Source: Setoptus koraiensis (taxonomy: Eukaryota; Arthropoda). From it: 64,000 nucleotides of DNA. The notes below the pieces were generated by a model. The model saw nothing but the letters and a program-made list of their open reading frames with translations, searched no databases and was not told the origin of the DNA. Positions 62,201 to 64,000 of this stretch are shown here, one piece after another (within the stretch, counting starts at the first letter, position 1; each line of letters opens with the position of its first letter). The DNA lies in NCBI GenBank assembly GCA_048013815.1, contig CM106585.1:9548001-9612000 (forward strand), written 5' to 3'. A program made the translations under genes and the position numbers.

Positions 62201-64000
62201 CGTCGAGAGCGCTGCCAAAGGTGAGCTTGGCATTGGAAACAATGGCCGGCCGACTGTGCGCTGGCGCGCCGACCGTTACGCAACCGAGCTTCTTTGTTTC
62301 GTCGCTTCTTCGCTCATTCGGCTTCGCTCGCTTCTCTGGCTCGTCGCTCGCTTCTCTGGCTCGTCGCTGGCTTCTCCGGCTCGTCGCTGGCTCGGCCGCC
62401 GTCGTCGGCCGTTGCAACAACAGTGCCGACGCCGTTGATGCTGCTGATGATGCCGGTCGGTTGTCGCTCGGTTGTTGCTCTGCGGTTGTTGTTGTGCAGC
62501 CATAATAGAGAGATGATTGATCATTCGCCCCTGTTCTCTGTGTCCACTGGCCACGCTGGCCAATGCGCCGTGTTCGCGTCCTGTCGCTGTCATGTCCGAA
62601 GCCGCGCGCAACAGCAACACCGACACCAACAACCGACATTTGGCCGACCGACAACAACGGCAACAGCGATATCGACAACAACAACAACAACAACAACAAC
62701 ACTGGACGGCGATATCGACGAGCATGAGCAACAAATTGGCGCAACGAGCGTCGGCAACTTGTCGGCCGGCTCGGCCACTTGTATCGCTAACAATCATCAC
62801 GTGCGTCCTGCGCCGGCCGGCCCGACCGACTGGCGGCGCACTAGTGGTCGCTTCGAGCGGCCAAACGGGCCGAGGTTTGCCGGCAGTCGCCTGACCGGCA
62901 TCTTGGACAGCGTCACCGAAGCGGCCATTGTCGGCGCTGGCAGCGTCGTGGTCAATTTGTTGCCATGATACTGACGCGGCCCGACGCGGCCTGTGTGACT
63001 CAAACGGGCAGCGATTCTCTGAGAACCGTCGGCCGACTGCGGCCGTCGCACAACAACGGCAACAACAGCGACAACAACAAGTTGAGCGTCCGACGCACCG
63101 AAGCCCAAGATATCGGGCCAACGAGAGCGCGACGAGCGACACCGCGCCACCGATGCGTCCGCTGCGCCGGCCGCAGACGGACACAATTGGAACGTTCGAG
63201 GAGCCGCGCTCGAATTGTGTCCGGACTGTGGCACCAGTTCGTGTCTCGGGCCGACAATGGCGCTGCGACCGCAACGGCCTGCTGCAACGCGATCCGCGCC
63301 GACAGCCGCGCTCAAGAAGCCGCAGCGGCTGACAGCGGCGCTCGAGGAGCCGCGCCGCGCCGACGAAGCCGAGAAGCGAAGAAGCCGCGAGAAGCGAAGC
63401 GGCCGCGATAGGCGAGCGGCGAGAAGTGGCTCCTTGTTGCTGCTTGTCGGCGGTGGCCGCAGCGTCTCAGTTCATGGTCATGATTATGATGATGCTATTA
63501 ATTTTTTGCGCCGTCTTACTCGGCGCTGGCCTGCCCGTTCTGCTTGGCTCGGTCGGGCCGGCCCGCGTTGCCACAACCGCTCGCTGCACGCTCGCCGACG
63601 CACAACAATTGCGCCCGGTGGCCGCTGTCGTCCGCGGCGCTCGGTTGCGTGGGGGGGGGGGCAACGGCAGGCCGGCAAGGGACCTTGCTGCGTCCTATGC
63701 GGGCCCTCGCGGGCCGGCGCAACTCTTTCGGGAGCCGTCGGCCGGCGCACGCAAGCACGCAGCCAGACGGAACAGGGCACTGCGGCGGCCCGGCGAGAGC
63801 GGAGGCTAATCCGCAAATCGTTCACTCACACCGGATTGGCGCTTGGCTTTTTTATGCCGGCTCATATCGGCTCACTGGCCGGACTAGGCGATTCTGTGCG
63901 CAAGACACTTGTCCGAAGTGGCAACTTGTTGGCTCGCAATCACACTCGCGGCCTGTCGGTATTGTTGTCCGCTTGCAAATCGGCCACTGGCGTCCATTAG

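Larger units (their letters stand above)
55042..64000 (-). other. Upstream Lim1 intron (no exon found)
   Basis: GC-rich repeat-laden DNA with no LIM-domain Cys/His pattern and no first-half homeobox in any frame. It contains an 11-12-bp repeat at about 55138-55258, perfect hairpins at 55474-55524 and 56169-56218, a GCCGCCGAAT array at about 57495-57565, TTGCTGTCG tracts at about 59555-59650, CAA/CAG tracts at 60004-60090, 61506-61560 and 62665-62700, and GGTCGCGGATC repeats at about 60540-60575. Long overlapping open frames (up to about 330 codons) are Arg/Ala/Ser/Cys-biased and not credible genes. Confidence 0.55.

Noticed and set aside
61642-62505. Open frame of 287 codons
   Set aside because: Composition-driven, includes a CAG/AAC repeat; no recognisable family.
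62276-63274. Minus-strand open frame of 332 codons
   Set aside because: Contains Cys runs from GTT/TGC repeats and Arg/Ser blocks; no LIM or homeobox pattern despite lying upstream of Lim1.
55042-64000. LIM domains and first part of the Lim1 homeobox
   Set aside because: No Cys/His LIM spacing and no homeodomain helix 1-2 text in any minus-strand frame; presumably beyond the window.

Overview
This is a nuclear window from an animal, most likely an arthropod. The evidence is spliced genes with GT..AG introns, a couch potato-type RNA-binding protein whose RRM has the arthropod form ([11 protein letters not shown] between beta strands), a Lim1/Lhx1-type homeobox gene, a myotubularin of the MTMR3/4 group and a CRAL-TRIO protein like the N-terminal half of MOSPD2. 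MOSPD2-like CRAL-TRIO proteins are, as I recall, common in chelicerates, so a mite or related chelicerate is a reasonable but unproven guess. There are no prokaryotic operons, CRISPR arrays or recognisable rRNA/tRNA genes, and no mobile element that I can identify.

Layout. 1-6.7 kb is AT-richer and holds two compact plus-strand genes: an intronless CRAL-TRIO gene (1310-2029) with a clear TATA box and poly(A) signal, and a four-exon myotubularin (2952-4939). The myotubularin has an intact CX5R active site, but no PH-GRAM or FYVE domain is visible here. From about 6.7 to 44 kb the DNA is GC- and CpG-rich, packed with simple repeats, minisatellites and short perfect inverted repeats. This is the couch potato (cpo) locus, with coding exons at 8818-8916, 12192-12269, 33522-33575, 38172-38427, 38922-39079 and a probable last exon at 44781-44816. 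The exons are tiny and the introns run up to 21 kb. A short AT-richer stretch (44.6-47.3 kb) holds the probable cpo 3' UTR and the tail of the convergent minus-strand Lim1 gene. Lim1 contributes its last exon (47352-48148, Gln-rich C-terminal tail) and the exon with the end of the homeodomain (54750-55041). Its LIM domains and the first 46 homeodomain residues are not found up to 64 kb and are presumably upstream. 55-64 kb reads as GC-rich Lim1 intron.

Most notable signal. Three successive internal cpo exons are preceded by very long stretches with no AG dinucleotide at all (about 260, 182 and 457 nt). Their acceptors lack an adjacent polypyrimidine tract, and branch-point-like CTAAC motifs lie about 100 to 400 nt upstream. 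In the last zone AG is absent while GA occurs about 34 times. Tandem repeats have expanded between branch point and acceptor, but only in AG-free form. This looks like splicing from distant branch points to the first AG, at an RNA-binding-protein gene. Other signals are a G4C4 palindrome repeated about two dozen times only in the cpo region, recurrent TTGCGTCA and TTACGTAA bZIP-type sites, and several perfect hairpins.

Functionally the window combines two cytoplasmic lipid-related proteins (a lipid-binding CRAL-TRIO protein and a phosphoinositide 3-phosphatase) with two developmental regulators (cpo and Lim1). I see no sign that they form one pathway. All counts of short motifs were made by eye.
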